Source: Pyricularia pennisetigena (taxonomy: Eukaryota > Ascomycota > Sordariomycetes > Magnaporthales > Pyriculariaceae). Taken from it: a stretch of 64,000 nucleotides of DNA. The stretch lies in assembly GCF_004337985.1 (NCBI RefSeq), contig NC_043743.1, positions 4,046,580 through 4,110,579 of the forward strand, read 5' to 3'. Numbering within the stretch: the first letter of the stretch is position 1; the number at the start of each line of letters is the position of its first letter. The position numbers and the translations under genes were made by a program. Positions 13,240-24,931 of this stretch are shown piece by piece. The notes beneath the pieces were generated by a model. That model did no database searches, had not been told where the DNA came from, and saw nothing but the letters and a program-made list of their open reading frames with translations.

Positions 13240-15724
13240 TCAATGGATAAAAAAAGTAAAAAAAGTGCAGGCCGAGTAGTCCTCGACCCCCGTCTTTTTA
13301 TCCACCAGCGTCTTGACGTAGGCCTCCCCCACGACCTGATACCCTTCTGAGAATCTCGTCTCGGCCGTCAGCCCATTCACGAACCTCTGCGACTTTAGCT
13401 CGCGCTCCACCGCGTCCCTGTTTGCCTTATCCTCGGCCGTGCCAGCGTACGGCCTGAGGATCACAAAGGTGTCCATGCCCTCCATCAAGCAGACGTGGTC
13501 CCCCTTTCTCGCCTGCGGGTGAGCCATCCCCACGCGGCCCCTGGCCGTGGTCATCAGCCTCATGCCGGACTTGAGGACGGCTTCGGCCTCGGCCATCCAG
13601 CGGTCGGCCCGCTCCTCGAACAGCAGCTGCTGGGCCGCCGTCCGCGACTGCGTGCGCACGCGGTTGATCAGGCCCTTGTAGCCGCCGTGGTGCATGTCCA
13701 GCCAGCGGCCCAGCTCGACGCTGCCGACGACGAAGTCGCGGTTCGCCTCGAGCCAGCGGCCCAGCGCCCTGTGCTTCGCCTCGAGCAGCGGGAGCCCCCG
13801 GTCCCCGAGCCAGCAGCTGCTGAGCACGTCGGCACGGTCGCGGCCCGCCACCTCGCGCGTCCAGTCCAGCAGCTGGTGCAGCGATTGCTGGATGGCCTCG
13901 GCCGTGGCGAGCACGCCCGGGTAGCACGTCGTCGGGTTGTCGGGCTGCACCATCCCCGCCTCCCCGCCGTCCACGGGCTTGCCGTCCGCCCCGAGCGTGC
14001 CCGAGAGCCCGTCTATCACGTCGTACAGCCTGCCCGAGCACGAGAGCATGCCGTTCCTGACCAGGCTTCTGTACCCGCCTTCGGAGATGGTGTTGAAGAG
14101 CTGGATGTTGGGGTCGTGCAGTTTGTTTCCCGCCTGCAGCGCCATCTTGTGCGCATACGGCCGGTCGACGTCGGCGAGGTCGGCCCAGTCGGGCACCCAC
14201 GAGGGGAGTCCGGGTGTTTTCTTGTTTCCTGAGCGCGGTTGCAGACATATCAGGTCAATATTGCCGCTGGTCTCGATCATGCTCGTCGCTAAAGAGGTAA
14301 ATACATCTGCGACGGGGAGTGCGTACTGGTCGTGAGGTTGTGAGGTCAGCTAGCTCTCTGCAATAAAAAAAAAAACAAAAACAAAAAAAAAAAAAAATAC
14401 TCACATTCGGAACCGGCACCAAAATAGACCCGTCCATGGTGATTCCCAGCAGCGCGTAGATGTGGTCTCTCGGATCCGTAGCCTTGGAGGATCGACAGTC
14501 CAACATGGCCTTCAGCAGCGTCTTGGGCTGGCCGCCCGCGATGGCTTTTCTCCAGCCCCAAAAGTCAAACATCTCCCCCGTGCGTCTCGGGGGGCGGCTG
14601 AAGTCGACGCCAACCGTCGGGTCGAACATTGGATTCAGCCCCTTGTCCGGCCCTCCCCAGAACGCCACCTCCAGCTTCTTCCAGCTGATGGTCTCGAACC
14701 CGCACATGATGTCAATGTCCCGAGACACGGTGATCTCCTGAATGATCCACATGCGCCGCCAGTACTCGCGGTCAAACAGCTCGTCAAAGGCCAGCCACGC
14801 GTCGGCGTATAGGCCTTGGTCCAGGCCGTTGCCGGGAGAACCAGTCTTTGTCGTCTGCTGCTTCTGCTGCTTCTGCTGCTCCTGCTGCTGCCGCTGTCCC
14901 TGCCGCCCATCATCGCCGCCAACCTCTCTCACTTCGGGCAGATACCTCCCCTTGACAGCCTCCCTGTAGGACCTCTTCTGGCCCGTGCCAAAGTCCCCCG
15001 GCGGCGCGGACAGCACGTTGAGCAGATGCATGGCCAGGTTGCTGGTGGCGGACTCGGGCCCGAGCCAGACGAGCGTCTTGGCGGCGCGGGCGTAGATGGA
15101 GCGCATCTGCAGCACCTGCTGCGAGCGCTCCTCGCGGTCCGCCTGGTTGATGCAGACGGCGTCGATCCACAGCCTCCGGTGGCCGCGGGCCCGCAGCTCC
15201 CGCAGCGCCGCGTGCAGGTTCGGCGTCGCATGGAACAGCCGCCCGTCCACCGCCACCGTCCTGCGCTCGCCGCCCTCGCCCCCGCCGCCCCACATGTAGC
15301 TCAGTGCCGTGTAGCCCTCGACCGCCGGCGCCAGCAGGCTGACCGTCTCGAGCTCGCAGCGGATCGGGGCGCTCGCGTCGCCGGCCCCGCCGCTCTCCGC
15401 CGCCGGCAGGACCGTCAACACCCGGATCTGGCAGTCCGCCGCGCTCAGCGGTTCGTACGCCACCGGGCCGCGCGAGGTTATCAGCGGGTCCGTCGTCCAG
15501 TCGTGCGGCGCCTCGCGGAGCGTGCGCTCGTAGCCTGGCATGACGAGCTGGATGAACGGGTTGCTGCTGGGCTCGGTTCGGAGGTCCTCCGCCGTCGGGA
15601 CCGTCACGCTGTCGTCGTCGTCGTCGTCGTCCGAGAAGCGGCCAAAGGTCCCGTCTGCTATGCTCTGCTTGAGCTCCTTGCGCATGTCGCGCAGCTCCTT
15701 GATCCCCCGCAGTATAGAAGACAT
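13240..15724 (-). CDS. Heterokaryon incompatibility (HET) domain protein, two exons
   Basis: Exon 1 is 15,724-14,405 and exon 2 is 14,325-13,240, with a 79-base GTGAGT...CAG intron in phase 0; the product has 801 residues. The acceptor was chosen because it restores the join VPVPN-YALPVADVFTSLATS, which reads through into the family's C-terminal region. HET hallmarks are YTALSYMWG (138-146), LWIDAVCINQADREER (about 185-200) followed by ARAAKTLVWLG, and the later RRMWIIQEITVSRDI segment. HET-domain proteins mediate non-self recognition and cell death when incompatible hyphae fuse; most family members have no tested role. There is a run of seven Asp near 32-38 and a Gln/Lys-rich insert at about 270-295, the kind of low-complexity tract that varies between alleles. 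The start is supported by a clean frame and no better upstream Met. Confidence 0.9.
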
Positions 15725-16765
15725 GTTCTTGGCTGTGAGTTAACGGGATTTGGTAGTGGCGAGCCCGAGTTGGGGTGGGAAATAAAAAGAAGCGTTGCTA
15801 GACGCGATATCACCTTGTTTGTGTGCAGCCTTTTTTCCCTAACAATCCCCGCCTTGAGAGACGTTTGGGAAACAAACGAACCGACTATACCCCGTGGTGT
15901 CTTGGGGATTCTTTGACAAACCCCCTCATTATTTTTTTTTTGCTCTTCCAGCTGAATCTGCGCCCAAGAGCTGAAAGGGCACAAGTTGACAAGTTTTGCC
16001 TGTGACTGGACCGCGGTGCGGCTGAACGGCCTCCCGCGGCCTAAGCTCAAGGTCGGATCAAATCTGGTAGAAAAAAAAAAAAAAAAAAACAAACAAACAA
16101 ACCAAACGCCACTGCAGAGCATTGATGGGCTGCCATGAGGCGCATGACGAAAATTTGCTTGTCGCATTGGAGCCTTACGGGGTTTGCGCGCAAAAGAAAC
16201 GCGGGTGGTGGAAAATGGCATTTGAAGAGATGCACCCCCGCACTTTGGATACAGAGAGCGAAGCCAACATAACAGAGGCGCAAGGTCGGTCTGGTGCGTG
16301 TTAGTCTGTTTGGTCGAGCCGATCTCTTGATGCAGGTTAGGTAGTTGGATTTAAGCGGGTAAAGGGGTTAATTCTAGATGGGGTGTAACACAGTTGGGGA
16401 GAATGTCTATAAACCCATCCCGGAAAAATGCATGAAACAAAAGCAAGGGGCCCATCAAACTACTGCTTACCATTTTGTCGTGATCTACAAACACATCATT
16501 CCCAGACCCTGCCGATCATGCATGCAACTTTTTGCAGTCGAGGTGCGTAGACACTTGTTTTTTTTTTTTTTTTTTCATTCCGTTAATTTATATGTACACA
16601 TAAAATGGCCTCTATGAATGACCGACCATTCTAAACCGCTTGATTATAAAATGCAGCTTTTTTTTTTTTTTAATGACCCGATATTCCATGATGCAAGGAA
16701 CTATCCAAACATGAACCATCCTTAATCCTTCGTTCCAAACAGAACCCACTCCTCCATTTACCATT
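15725..16765. other. Intergenic region
   Basis: Promoter of the HET gene and 3' region of the PhiA-like gene. A 19-base A tract sits at 16,071-16,089, and T tracts lie at about 16,558-16,575 and 16,659-16,671. The short open frames have no recognisable domains. Confidence 0.55.
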
Positions 16766-17344
16766 TTACTCCTGGGTGTAGACGCAAGCACCAGGGTTGG
16801 CGATGGGGACGACGCGAGCCGAGATGCCGAGGCAGTCGGCGCTACCGCCGTCGCCGGCGCGGATGCTGTAAGACTCGCCGAAGCTGGGGCAGGCGACGAA
16901 GCCGTAGCCGGCGACGCGGAGGTTGCCGTCGGCGTCGATGGTGAAGGGACCGCGCTGGGCGTAGCGCGGCAGGCCCTGGTTGCCCGTGGTGTACTGGATC
17001 ACGCCCTGGCCCATGCCCGACAGATCGGTGAAGAGCTGCTGGGTCTCGCCGCCCTCGGGGCCGTACAGGTACAGGCCCTGGTCCTTGATGTAGAAGGTGG
17101 CCCGGGTGTTGGAGACCTCGTCACCGCCGGTGCAGTTGGCGCCCTGCTCGGAAAGCTTGACGCGCAGGCCGCGCTGAGCGGCCTGGAAGTAGGAAAAGTG
17201 CACAGGGGAGGCAGAGCGAAGCGAGAGGAGGTTGAACGTGGTGCCGTCTGGGATGGAGCTGGAGTTGGTGGAGTTGGTGGAGGCAGGGAGGGCGGCGGCA
17301 GTGGCAGCCAGGAAAGAGACGACGGCTGCGACGGTGAACTGCAT
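16766..17344 (-). CDS. Small secreted cell-wall protein, PhiA-like
   Basis: An intronless frame of 192 residues. A signal peptide (about residues 1-19, ending AAALPAS) is followed by a Ser/Thr/Asn-rich linker with N-glycosylation sequons. The segment NLLSLRSASPVHFSYFQAA resembles the start of the conserved region of Aspergillus PhiA, a wall protein needed for phialide and conidium development. A Gly/Tyr-rich beta-type body follows (LYLYGPEGG, SGMGQGVIQY, GNLRVAGYGFVACPS). Four Cys remain after signal removal, enough for two disulfides. Length fits the family (about 180-200). The assignment rests on motif resemblance alone. A general secreted antigen-like wall protein is the alternative. A role in the wall or conidia is inferred from the family. 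Confidence 0.75.
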   Translation of the reverse strand: MQFTVAAVVSFLAATAAALPASTNSTNSSSIPDGTTFNLLSLRSASPVHFSYFQAAQRGLRVKLSEQGANCTGGDEVSNTRATFYIKDQGLYLYGPEGGETQQLFTDLSGMGQGVIQYTTGNQGLPRYAQRGPFTIDADGNLRVAGYGFVACPSFGESYSIRAGDGGSADCLGISARVVPIANPGACVYTQE

Positions 17345-18769
17345 TTTGGCGTTTGTTGGTGTTTTTTTGTAGTATTAAATTTATTAGATGGATGGTGGTG
17401 GTTGGTTGTAGAGTGTGTTTGTCAAGCGAAAGTGTTGGTCAAGCGAGAGAGAGGGTTGAGATGATTATTAGATCGGATGAACCAGGTTGATCGATGGGAT
17501 GAAGATGACAGGATTAAGTCTTGGTCAATCTGGAAGAGATGCCATCTCTTAAATATCCAATTCTCTGTCCTTTGCACTGCCGGAGAAACCCCTATAGAAC
17601 CTAGTATGCCACTCGCAATGATGAATGGGATCGCATCGGCTAGAATGCCTGCAAGGAGACGAGCGGAGACAAACTGACATCATGTTTGCGGGCAATACGA
17701 GGCCCTGCAGGTTCGGGCTGCGGAGAGCAGACGTCAAGGTGGCGCCAATCACGGCTTGTCAAATGCCCCCGGGCCCGCCGGACAACGTTGCGTTCAGATC
17801 GTCGGGGACCGCTATTCCCAGAAGTCACTGAGGGGCCCTAAAAGGGGACTGAGGGACTTTTCTTGCCACTGGGCTGGGTGGGGCGGGGCTGCACGCGGTA
17901 CAGCTAAGTAGCTATGCAGGTAACTAACAAGCCCTTAGTGTGGCTGAGTGACTGTTAGACCGAGAAACACGACGTTTTTTTTTTTTTTTTTTTTTTTTTT
18001 TCTGCATGAAAACTGCCGTCGGATGCTGCGGCTTGATGGCAGTTTACAACATTGAACGAACTAATGCGCCTGTGTCAATCGGCTCTACCCATGTGGTGCA
18101 TGTTCGTTTTGCCGACATGTCCCTCCCAAGACTTGTTACGCTTGAATTTCTACAGGTATCGGTGGGGCGAGGTAGCACAGCCCAGCAAACCCAATTTGTT
18201 CGAAATTGGGACGGGCGGCCGCTGCCAAGCTCTACATGCAAGATCCCCCCAGAATAACCAACCCAGTGCAACCAACGTGCTCCACATGTTGCTGCTTCTA
18301 CTGGGGTATATAGTACAGAGCGAACGCGGCTGCACTTTATTATATCCCCTTCCACGTCAGCGTGTGGATCTGGCAAGCTGGTTTCCTCTTTCGATGCTGT
18401 CAGGCACTGACTGTTTGTCTGTAATCCACGTGATTTGTAGCTACCCTCGTGGCCCAAATCTCGTATCCGAGCGACCATCATCGGTTCTTTTGCTTTCGGT
18501 TGGGTTTGCCCAACAAGGTGAAAGATTTACCGTGGTACGAAGACGTTGCCACATTTAGCCCCTTTTTTCGAGCCCAAGAGGTGTATGCGATTTAATTTTG
18601 CTCGTGTAATACTATTCTTCGTCCACACAGTAGAAAACCAACACTTTCATAAAGTTCATGAGAAATCAAACAAACAGGTTACAATCATGTCAATCAAAAT
18701 CATACAGTATAGCCAGTCAGTCGTACGACCGGTGCGGGATCATCAGCGATTGAATCACGTGTCGGGATT

Positions 18770-18803
<34 letters not shown>

Positions 18804-19973
18804 CGAGATTTGGTTACCGTATTTCTTCTGAAAGTTTCTTAGGGGTTTTGAAGCCTTGGGGAGTCTTGGGCTCGTTTTTTTTTGTTCACCATGTTCTATT
18901 CCCCAACAGTTGCCACGGCTGTCCTCCGCATATCATTTCCCATCAGCGGCCTGGTAGGGGGCGTTTGAACAGGTCTGGGAGGCTGGCGTCAACGGCGAAG
19001 AGCCTGACTCGGGCGTCGCTGCCGCTCGGCCGGTTAGGCGGAGTCTTTGGTGGGCTGCCATGCACTTGGGACTGCCTGCTCCCCGTGGCAGCGGGAGGGC
19101 TGCCGCCGACCTCACTGCTAGTCCTACCGCTCGGTTCCTCGCTGGGGATGCTCAATCCTGAATCAGAGCTGCCAGCCGGGTAGTCGTCGCAAGGACCTGA
19201 TCAACGCTGAGGAGCCTGAAAGTGAACATATCCCCGCCTGTAACCTATCCCCTCCTGTTCGTTGACTTTTGAGTTTTATGGACTGTTTTTGTTGCCTGAC
19301 GCGTTAGCATGAGCAAAATACTTTCTTTTAATGGCATTCCGGCTAAGCTAGGGAGGGTACCCTTCGGGCGATGTGTGGGCGAGATCTTGATTGTTCCACT
19401 TTTTAAACCTTTTCCTTCTCTCGCTGTAACCCCATCTCTGGCGGTTTGCGTCACTTTTTTGGCGCTGCCATCACCGTGAAGATATCCGTCATGGCCCTTG
19501 CAGTTGATGGCTCAGCAGTGGTTAGCACAAATCCAGGGCGTTTGGGCGCAGTCGCAAATTCCAATTTTCTTCAACAGTATCGAGATTGAGAATTACAGAC
19601 GCATGGTTTATAGCCAACTGACAGCAGTAATTTGAGTGCAACAAAGGGGGTGAAATACGAGTATGACTGAGGAAAGACAAAATGCGGTTTCTTGGCTGAT
19701 GGTGTGATATTAAAAAGCTAAAACCACTGCATTCCCAAGACGACATGCAACGGCTTTGTGGTCATGACGCTAACGACCCATTTTGCCGTGGGATTCCCGA
19801 TACTATGTTGAAAGCTGATTCTGAAAGGCCCTTTTTTTCGGCACAGCAAGCATTCTCGCTGATAAAATGACCATGCCTCAAGTTTCGTCGATTCAACTGG
19901 TCAAGTACATCAACCCGACAAAAAAAGACTCGGGTAGACAAAAGTGGGTTTAAGCCCGAATTCCCAGGGCATC
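17345..19973. other. Gene-poor 2.6-kb intergenic region with poly-T tracts
   Basis: Both flanking genes lie on the minus strand, so this is the promoter side of the PhiA-like gene and the 3' side of the GMC oxidoreductase. Long T tracts lie at 17,975-18,001 (27 bases) and 18,774-18,803 (30 bases). The open frames reach 168 codons, but they lack start context, domains and codon bias. I see nothing else. Confidence 0.5.
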
Positions 19974-20940
19974 TCACACGACGCACTCCTCGATAGCCTC
20001 TCCGGCTTTGAGCTCCTCAATCATCTCACCCGACGCCTTCTCACTGATCATGAATGTAGACAGCACAGGGAACACGCCGGGAATCCGAGCAAAGGCACTG
20101 GCGTCGACCACCCTCAAGCCGGCAACTCCCCGCACGCGAAACTTGGAATCGAGCACCGCCAAGGCGTCATCCTGGGCGCCGATCCGGTTGGTGCTGGTCG
20201 GGTGGTGCCCAAAGGTCTGCTTGTGGATCCACGCCTCGTCGCTCTCGCCGCAGTATCCCTGCTCGTCGGCGCCGGCGGGACACGGCGGCTCGATGGTGGT
20301 GATGCCGATGCGTTTGTATACCGTCCGGACCCAGGCGATGGTGTCCTTCATGGCCTCCATGTCCGGCTCCGAGCCCTCGGCGAAGTGGTTGAGGTTGATC
20401 TCGGGCGGCTCCCGCGGGTCCGCGCTGCGCAGCCTCACCCAGCCCTTGTTGTTCACGGAGCTCCCCTTGACCATGCTGACGCCGTAGACGTTGGCGGGCT
20501 CGGGCGGCAGGTCGCCGACCCTGTTCTCGGACGGCCAAAAGCCGCGGAAGAGGAAGCCGGCCCCGCCCATGAGGAACATGTCCCGCTCTCCGTGGGCCGC
20601 GTGCTTGGTCTTGACCATGGCCACGCCCGCCGTCCCGTTGCCCGCGCTGCCCGAGCCCACGATCGGCATCTCCTGGTTGTCCATGAGGTTCTGCCCCACG
20701 CCCGGCACGTCGGCCACGACGCTGATGTTGAACGACTCGAGGTGCTCCCGCGGCCCGACGCCGCTGAGCATGAGCACCTGCGGCGAGTTGAAGGCGCCCC
20801 CGGACACGATCACCTCGCGCCTGGCCATGACGGTCTTTTTGGTTCCGGTGCTGTTGCCGCCGCCGCCCGCCGCGTGCCGAAAGTCGGCGCCGTACAGCGA
20901 CGCGCCCTCGAGATACTCGACGCCCACGGCGCGCGGCTTT

Positions 20941-20971
<31 letters not shown>

Positions 20972-21442
20972 CGCCCTCGCCCCCGCCGCCGCCGCAGCTG
21001 CTCCCCGCCGTGTCGAACAGCACCCTGGTAGCAAGCGACTTGAGGGACACGGTCAGGTTCGAGCCGGGCCTGCGCGCCTCCTCCTGGATGTAGTCGCGCG
21101 AGCTGTACCGGGACCCGTTGGGGTACTGGTGGTTGACGAGCCCGTAGATGCTCTGGGTCTGGTCCCGGTCCGCGGCGAGCTCGTTGGGGTCGCGGGTCAG
21201 CAGGTCCGTCATGTTCCGCGTCAGGTTGAGGTTCCGCGCGTACACGTCCATGACTCGGTTGCCCACCAGCGGTCCGAGGCGCGCCTGCTGCTTGGCTGCC
21301 ATGTGCGTCTGGAAGAAGCCGTCGAAGCCGTGGCCCGGCGTGTCGCGCGTCAGGTAGTTGTTCTTTTCGATCCTTTCAAATACCTTGCGCATGTTGTCGG
21401 CCCTGGGTTTGCGTTGGGGGTCAAGTTAGCAACCATATCTTA

Positions 21443-21480
<38 letters not shown>

Positions 21481-22021
21481 CTTCCTTTCTCCCCCCCTTA
21501 CCTCCCCTCCCAGCAGCCGTCCCTCACCTCCAAGAGTCGTCTCCCGTGACGTTGGCGTGATAGTCCCAGTCGCCATCGCTCGGCAGCCACGCGCACATGG
21601 CGTTGGTCATGCTGCTGCCGCCCAGCGTCGCGCCGCGCGGGTAGTACACGCCCAGCAGCTGGGAGCCCGCCGGCGCCCCGGTCCGGCCGACCCAGTACTT
21701 GCCCTCGGGCGTCCTCCAGGTCAGGTGGCTGTACTGCTCGTTGCGCGCGTCGCCCTCCGGGTAGTGGCGGACGAAAAAGTCCCACGTCACGGCCGGCGAG
21801 TAGGCCCCGAATGCGCCGCTCGCGCTGGCGTCGCCCGCCTCCAGCAGGAACACAGAGTAGCCCGCCTTGGCCAGGTTCGTGGCCAGCACGCCGCCGCCGG
21901 GTCCGCTGCCCACGACCACGTAGTCGTAGGCTGGGGCCGAGGCCTGCGTTGCGGCCAGGGTTAGGAGCGACAGGGTCGAGATACCCTGGAACAGGGTCTT
22001 GTAGCCTGTGATGGGTAGCAT
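19974..22021 (-). CDS. Secreted GMC-family FAD oxidoreductase, two exons
   Basis: Exon 1 is 22,021-21,528 and exon 2 is 21,402-19,974; the 125-base intron joins SWR to ADNMRKVFERIE in frame, giving 640 residues. After a short signal peptide (about 1-28) comes the FAD-binding beta-alpha-beta motif VVVGSGPGGG (35-44) with EAGD at 61-64, then the GMC signature region (RGATLGGSSMTNAMCAWLP, about 130-148). The C-terminal domain has the expected active-site pair region HHPTSTNRIG at 564-573, with FARIPGVFPVLSTFMISEKAS closing the FAD fold. The family oxidises alcohols, sugars or aryl alcohols, passing electrons to oxygen or quinones; the substrate here is not deducible. A TTG microsatellite in the coding strand's complement adds a run of nine Asn, and a 34-base AT repeat sits in the intron. 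Confidence 0.92.
20939..20970. repeat. Coding TTG microsatellite encoding poly-Asn
   Basis: About ten TTG units on the plus strand read as AAC/AAT-type codons on the minus strand, inserting nine Asn between Gly/Asp- and Lys-rich stretches of the GMC oxidoreductase. The insert lies in a region that looks like a surface loop. Confidence 0.85.
21445..21478. repeat. AT dinucleotide microsatellite inside an intron
   Basis: A run of about 17 AT units within the single intron of the GMC oxidoreductase gene. Confidence 0.9.
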
Positions 22022-22878
22022 TTTTTTTCCGATCGGATGCAGGTGACCAGGAACAAAAAATTATACTTTTTTTTTTGTTGCTGGTTCACCTTGGTGACCT
22101 CTTTGGCCGATTGGACACTCTGGGATGAAAAAAAAGAAGATTTGCGCCCGCTAGGTCAAAGGACGACAGGACAAGGGTAGCAACCCAACTGTCGGTAAAT
22201 ATACTTTCTGAAATTCCCTCTACCGTAGAGTCTGCAGCTCAAGACCTGCCGGCATACTATTCGGCAACTGGCTACTCAAGACCCTCCCACCCGCAGCCGC
22301 ATCGTTGCGAGATCACTTGCGAGTCATGTATCCGGTATTTAGCTTTTCCATGGGTTGCTGTTTTTTGGGCAACCAATAGGCTCCTTGAGTTTGGCCAGAT
22401 GAATGTATATCTTTGATTTTATAAACGTAAAATGAGGATTTTGGTCCCGATGCGGACGGATATTTTCCGAATTCAGTCAACCCAATCACGCAGCCCCATC
22501 CTCCGTCTGGGGGCGGGATGGGATGGAAGCAGCCGAATTCTCCGCCCGCCAAGACGGTTAAGTGTGTATGTACGGTATATGTCTGATTGCCTGGGCTTGA
22601 ATTTAAGCTCTAGTTTGTGGCGGTTTTCCTTTGCATCCCATCACCGAGAACAATCAAGGCAAGGGTCAGCAGTAGAGGGAACGATGCAAGAACAATGGAG
22701 TTATGTAGACCAGCTTACAGCATATCACGGCATATAGTCATTATAGTGGGCCGACCGGACGGAGAATAATGATAAAAACTGACAAACTCAGAGCCAAACG
22801 CTTGATACCAACAGCAATATAAGATACAATGGGCTCCCGTGAAACTGCCTAAACCAGGGTTCAAAAACTCGAATACAG

Positions 22879-22921
<43 letters not shown>

Positions 22922-22955
22922 CATCGCAGATGCTCAAAACATCCCTACACCATAT
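22022..22955. other. Intergenic region with a 42-base poly-A tract
   Basis: Promoter side of the GMC gene. A run of 42 A occupies 22,879-22,920, ending 35 bases before the stop codon side of the zinc-finger gene (on that gene's sense strand, T42 downstream of the stop). No supported gene. Confidence 0.6.
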
Positions 22956-23664
22956 CTACCCGTGCTGACTCCGAACGTGCCTAACCAAGTTGTCTTCTCG
23001 CGTGAAGTGCATTGCACAATGCTCACAAACGAAATCAGGACCCGCGAGCCCGTGCATCTTTGCCCATTCTCGGTGGTTGGACCTGACGTGACGCTTCATG
23101 TCGCGCTGCTCCGCCGTCTGGTGGTAGCACATAGCGGTGATGGGGCAGAACCGGAACGGGCAGACGACGGGCCTGACGTGGCTCCTGAGGTGTTTCCTGT
23201 GCGCGTGCAAAAGAGCGTCAGAAGAAGGGAGTTTTGGGCTGTTATTTGGAGCAGTGGGAAGTCGGGGCTTTTGCGGAGACGAGGGAGGGGAGGGCATACT
23301 TGAGAAGCGACCTAGAGTCGAATGATTCGGTGCAGTCGGGGTTTCCGGTCCGGGTGTCTTGGCAGTAAAACTTCCTGTCATGGCGCCGATGCAGGCCGTC
23401 GAGGGACTCGAGTTCATTCTCCACGAAAGAGCCATGGCAACGGGGCCATGGATTATCTTCAAGGCTGGCCTCAGCAGATTGCTGCGGACCAGCGCTATAA
23501 AGAGCCTGATCGTTGGCGTTTATGGTGGCTTGCATGTCACTCTGGGGAGAAGTCTGGTACTGCACTGAATCTTGTTGTGAGTTGTAATAATATTCCCCGT
23601 ACCACTCAGTATTGGAGTCCTGAGTGCCAGAGCTGTCATCGTAGTGTCTGTCGGTGTATGACAT
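22956..23664 (-). CDS. C2H2 zinc-finger protein, two exons
   Basis: Exon 1 is 23,664-23,300 and exon 2 is 23,196-22,956. The GTATGC...CAG intron joins SRSLL-K-KHLRSHVRPVVCP in frame, giving 201 residues. The N-terminal ~80 residues are polar and Gln/Ser/Tyr-rich without domains. The C-terminal part carries finger-like units: a degenerate first one ending KKHLRSHVRP, a second with extra Cys spacing (VVCPFRFCPITAMC ... RHVRSNH), and a canonical last finger Cys179-x2-Cys182-x12-His195-x4-His200 that ends the protein. This layout is common in small fungal nuclear DNA-binding proteins. Targets are unknown. The intron assignment is supported because it completes the His pair of the first finger. 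Confidence 0.85.
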
Positions 23665-24931
23665 TTGAATATAACTGCGGCAGGTGATGGGATAAATTGG
23701 TCAATCAGAGGAGGTGGCTTGGTAAAGTCATGCCTAAGGATGGAACGTAGATGTTTGCCACATAGGATTATTTATAGTCAAGACAGAGAAGGGTGTTAAT
23801 CGACGGGTTGGCGTCACAGTCCATCTCGAAATCTATGTACATCATTCATCAACTTATCCAAAAAAAAAAGGCAGCCATCAGGCAGCCGCGGACTGGTCTT
23901 GGAAAGTTCCATGATATTCCGTGGTTCGCATGGTATCGAGAGACTTTTGTGCTTGAGCACCTTTGTAGCAATCGATTCTTGGATGTGATGGTGTTGGCCG
24001 CGGAATGTTCTCGCAGAAAAAAAAAAAAGGCTGAGCTGCCGCAGCCACAAAAACGTTGGAACCGACTTGGAAAACACTCCGCGCATACACAAATAACCAA
24101 AGTGACCTACAGTTTGCGGGCAGGGTATGACTCTTACAAAAAAAATCCAGCCTTGCCCGCCCTGCCTTTTGTTTTTCTACTATTCATTGGGCGCCAACGC
24201 GTCTAAGCTGCGGCAGGTGGGTGTGCATGGTAGGCCTCTACCAAACGGGACTGACGCGTTGCATTGGCTAGGAAGATAAAGAGAGAGGACAGGCAATGAC
24301 GCGAGCCCGCTTAGTTACTCTCTTTCCCCCGCGCATTTGCGCGCGCGATTAGGCTTTGCTGCCGCTCAGCCTCCCCGAAGTGAGGGGGTGGCCGCGGATT
24401 CGGGCCCCGTACGCATTTGAGCACACAACGACCATACCAAGCATGGACCAAGGCATGGCGGAGCCAAGGCCGTTCAAAATGCATTGTTAGTAGTTCTGGA
24501 AGATTAGTTTTGATTGATTAATTGATGCAGTTGAGAAGCACGCAATGTCCCAAGGTAGGTACATGAATTCATATGCTTGCTCACTGCCAAAATGAAAGTC
24601 AAGATACTTTGCATCGCTCACTTGGACTAGATTTATGGCCATGTGCACTGCAGAGCCTCTTGGTCTGCTCTTGCCGTGCTCAAAATTGTAATCGTAATCA
24701 CCAAGCAACAAAAAGTTCGCGTACCAAACGAACAGCAATTCAGGGACTGGCTGTGCTGCATTTTATGTGTACCTCTTGACGAAGCCTAAGGCCTCGATGC
24801 GGTGATCCTGTCATGTATATAAACCACCATGGATTGGCGCTCTTGTGAACAGCCCGAAGTTGATGTAAAACAAGTCAAGCGTATACTCCAATTGTGTCTA
24901 ATACTCTCTCCATCGTTAACCAACACTCATC
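23665..24931. other. Intergenic region between divergent genes
   Basis: Shared upstream region of the minus-strand zinc-finger gene and the plus-strand gene at 24,932. A TATA-like ATTATTTATAG word lies near 23,767 for the former and TATATAAA at 24,816 for the latter. Open frames here are short and unsupported. Confidence 0.5.
24816..24823 (+). promoter_or_regulatory. TATA-like box
   Basis: TATATAAA, 109 bases before the start codon at 24,932 and followed by CT/CA-rich leader sequence. Position and sequence fit a fungal TATA element; this is inferred from sequence only. Confidence 0.4.
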
